From contig NZ_JABFCZ010000008.1 of NCBI RefSeq assembly GCF_014692675.1, positions 62,001 through 126,000 of the forward strand: a stretch of 64,000 nt of DNA, read 5' to 3'. Positions within the stretch are counted from its first letter, which is position 1. The number at the start of each line of letters is the position of its first letter. The notes below the pieces were generated by a model. That model saw only the letters and a list, made by a program, of their open reading frames with translations, had not been told where the DNA came from and searched no databases. This DNA is from Roseibium aggregatum (GTDB taxonomy: Bacteria > Pseudomonadota > Alphaproteobacteria > Rhizobiales > Stappiaceae). The position numbers were made by a program, and so were the translations under genes. Of the stretch, positions 63,223-64,000 are shown piece by piece.

Positions 63223-64000
63223 TCAAAGCTCCCCGATCTTCACCAGTTGCTTGCCGAAATTGCCGCCCTTCAGCATGTCGAGAAAGGCCTGGGGGGCGGC
63301 TTCGAGGCCTTCGGCGATATCCTCCCGGTAATGCAGCCGTCCGTCGCGGATGTATCCGCCCGCTTCCTTCAGGAAATCCGGGAAGCGGTCGTAATGGTCG
63401 GTGATGATGAAGCCGTTGACCGACAGGCGCCGCACCAGGATGGTGCGCCAGGCCTTCGGCAACTGGTCCTTGCCGTCTCCACCGCCGAGGCCGAGGCCGC
63501 CGAGATCGTACCAGGCGATCATGCCGCAGATCGGGATCCGGCCGGCGACATTCATCTGGGGCAGAACCGCCTCCAGCGTCTTGCCGCCGACGTTTTCGAA
63601 ATAGATGTCGATCCCGTCCGGGCATTCGGCGGCAAGCTGCTGCCGCAGGGCGGATGCATCCGCTGCGGCGCGGTGGTCGATACAGGCATCGAAGCCCAGG
63701 TCATTGACCGCGAAGGCACACTTGTCCGCGCCGCCGGCAACGCCGACCACCCGAAGGCCGTAGATCTTGGCCAACTGGCCGACCATGGAGCCGACCGCGC
63801 CGGTCGCGGCGCCGACCACCAGCGTCTCGCCCGCCTTTGGCCGGCCGTATTCGTTGAGGCCCAGCCAGCCGGTAAAGCCCGGCATGCCGAGCACGCCGAC
63901 CGCCGTCGATACCGGCGCTACATCCGGATCGACCTTTCTGAGCTGGTTGGCGGGCAGAACTCCGTGGCTCGCCCAACCGAACATGCCGTTGACGATATCG
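63223..64000 (-). CDS. MDR-family NADPH-dependent oxidoreductase (CurA-like), 5' part outside window
   Basis: The C-terminal ~259 codons of a zinc-independent medium-chain reductase. The NADPH loop is LVVGAATGAVGSMVGQLAKI; GMPGFTGWLGLNEYGRPK and FENVGGKTLEAVLPQMN are typical of leukotriene B4 dehydrogenase/CurA-like (alkenal or enone) reductases. The frame is open to the edge of the window, so the ATG at 63982-63984 is internal. It is paired with the SDR downstream. Confidence 0.85.
   Translation of the reverse strand, partial: DIVNGMFGWASHGVLPANQLRKVDPDVAPVSTAVGVLGMPGFTGWLGLNEYGRPKAGETLVVGAATGAVGSMVGQLAKIYGLRVVGVAGGADKCAFAVNDLGFDACIDHRAAADASALRQQLAAECPDGIDIYFENVGGKTLEAVLPQMNVAGRIPICGMIAWYDLGGLGLGGGDGKDQLPKAWRTILVRRLSVNGFIITDHYDRFPDFLKEAGGYIRDGRLHYREDIAEGLEAAPQAFLDMLKGGNFGKQLVKIGEL

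Overview
The window is a GC-rich, densely packed alphaproteobacterial chromosome segment, most likely from the order Hyphomicrobiales and perhaps Roseibium/Labrenzia/Stappia-like (inferred from gene content and order; no rRNA or other decisive marker is present). Supporting signs are a SUF-only Fe-S system, an ExoR homologue, DUF1127 genes, a GAAC-N7-GAAC SOS box, folate-dependent TrmFO, and the secD-secF-Mth938-NDUFAF6-like order. I see no phage, integrase, insertion sequence, CRISPR array, tRNA or rRNA gene.

Layout. 1-2049: end of a suf operon (sufS partial, sufT, sufA) followed by a tenA-like gene. 2074-8077 (mostly minus): diguanylate cyclase, RhlE-type helicase, sulfotransferase-like protein, ParE. 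8078-11478: exoR homologue, small secreted Cys protein, xthA, erpA. 11659-24917: dgt, argS, SPOR-domain protein, an EamA transporter, an esterase, nagZ, scpA, scpB, an orphan ABC ATPase and tatABC. 24993-29341: serS, surE, pcm and an NlpD-like LysM/LytM lipoprotein. 29416-34931: DUF815 ATPase, yajC, secD, secF and two complex I assembly-factor homologues. 35026-38649: MscS-type channel and trmFO, convergent across a 273-bp multi-hairpin element. 38869-40340: a lipoprotein with a putative Cys-His-Asp triad and two DUF1127 genes. 40561-48987: uvrA/ssb with a shared SOS box, an L,D-transpeptidase, znuA with a candidate Zur operator, and a TauE-type permease. 49051-64000: a pimFABCD-type dicarboxylate/fatty acid beta-oxidation operon, a divergent IclR regulator, a complete Liv-type ABC importer, an SDR and a partial MDR reductase.

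Most interesting signals. (1) Each DUF1127 gene is followed immediately by stem-loops (three and two) whose loops carry anti-Shine-Dalgarno CUCCUCCC motifs, the last stem-loop being a terminator. This matches the architecture of the CcsR/cuckoo sRNA family and occurs here as two tandem modules. (2) Three palindromic intergenic elements share a TTAGAGCATC terminus. Two are close copies with a compensatory base-pair change, and one supplies the stop codons of both flanking convergent genes. (3) The beta-oxidation genes match the Rhodopseudomonas pimFABCD order and sit beside an importer and an IclR regulator. (4) A squalene-synthase-fold protein has lost its second Asp-rich motif and sits beside an Mth938-domain gene, the bacterial counterparts of NDUFAF6 and NDUFAF3.
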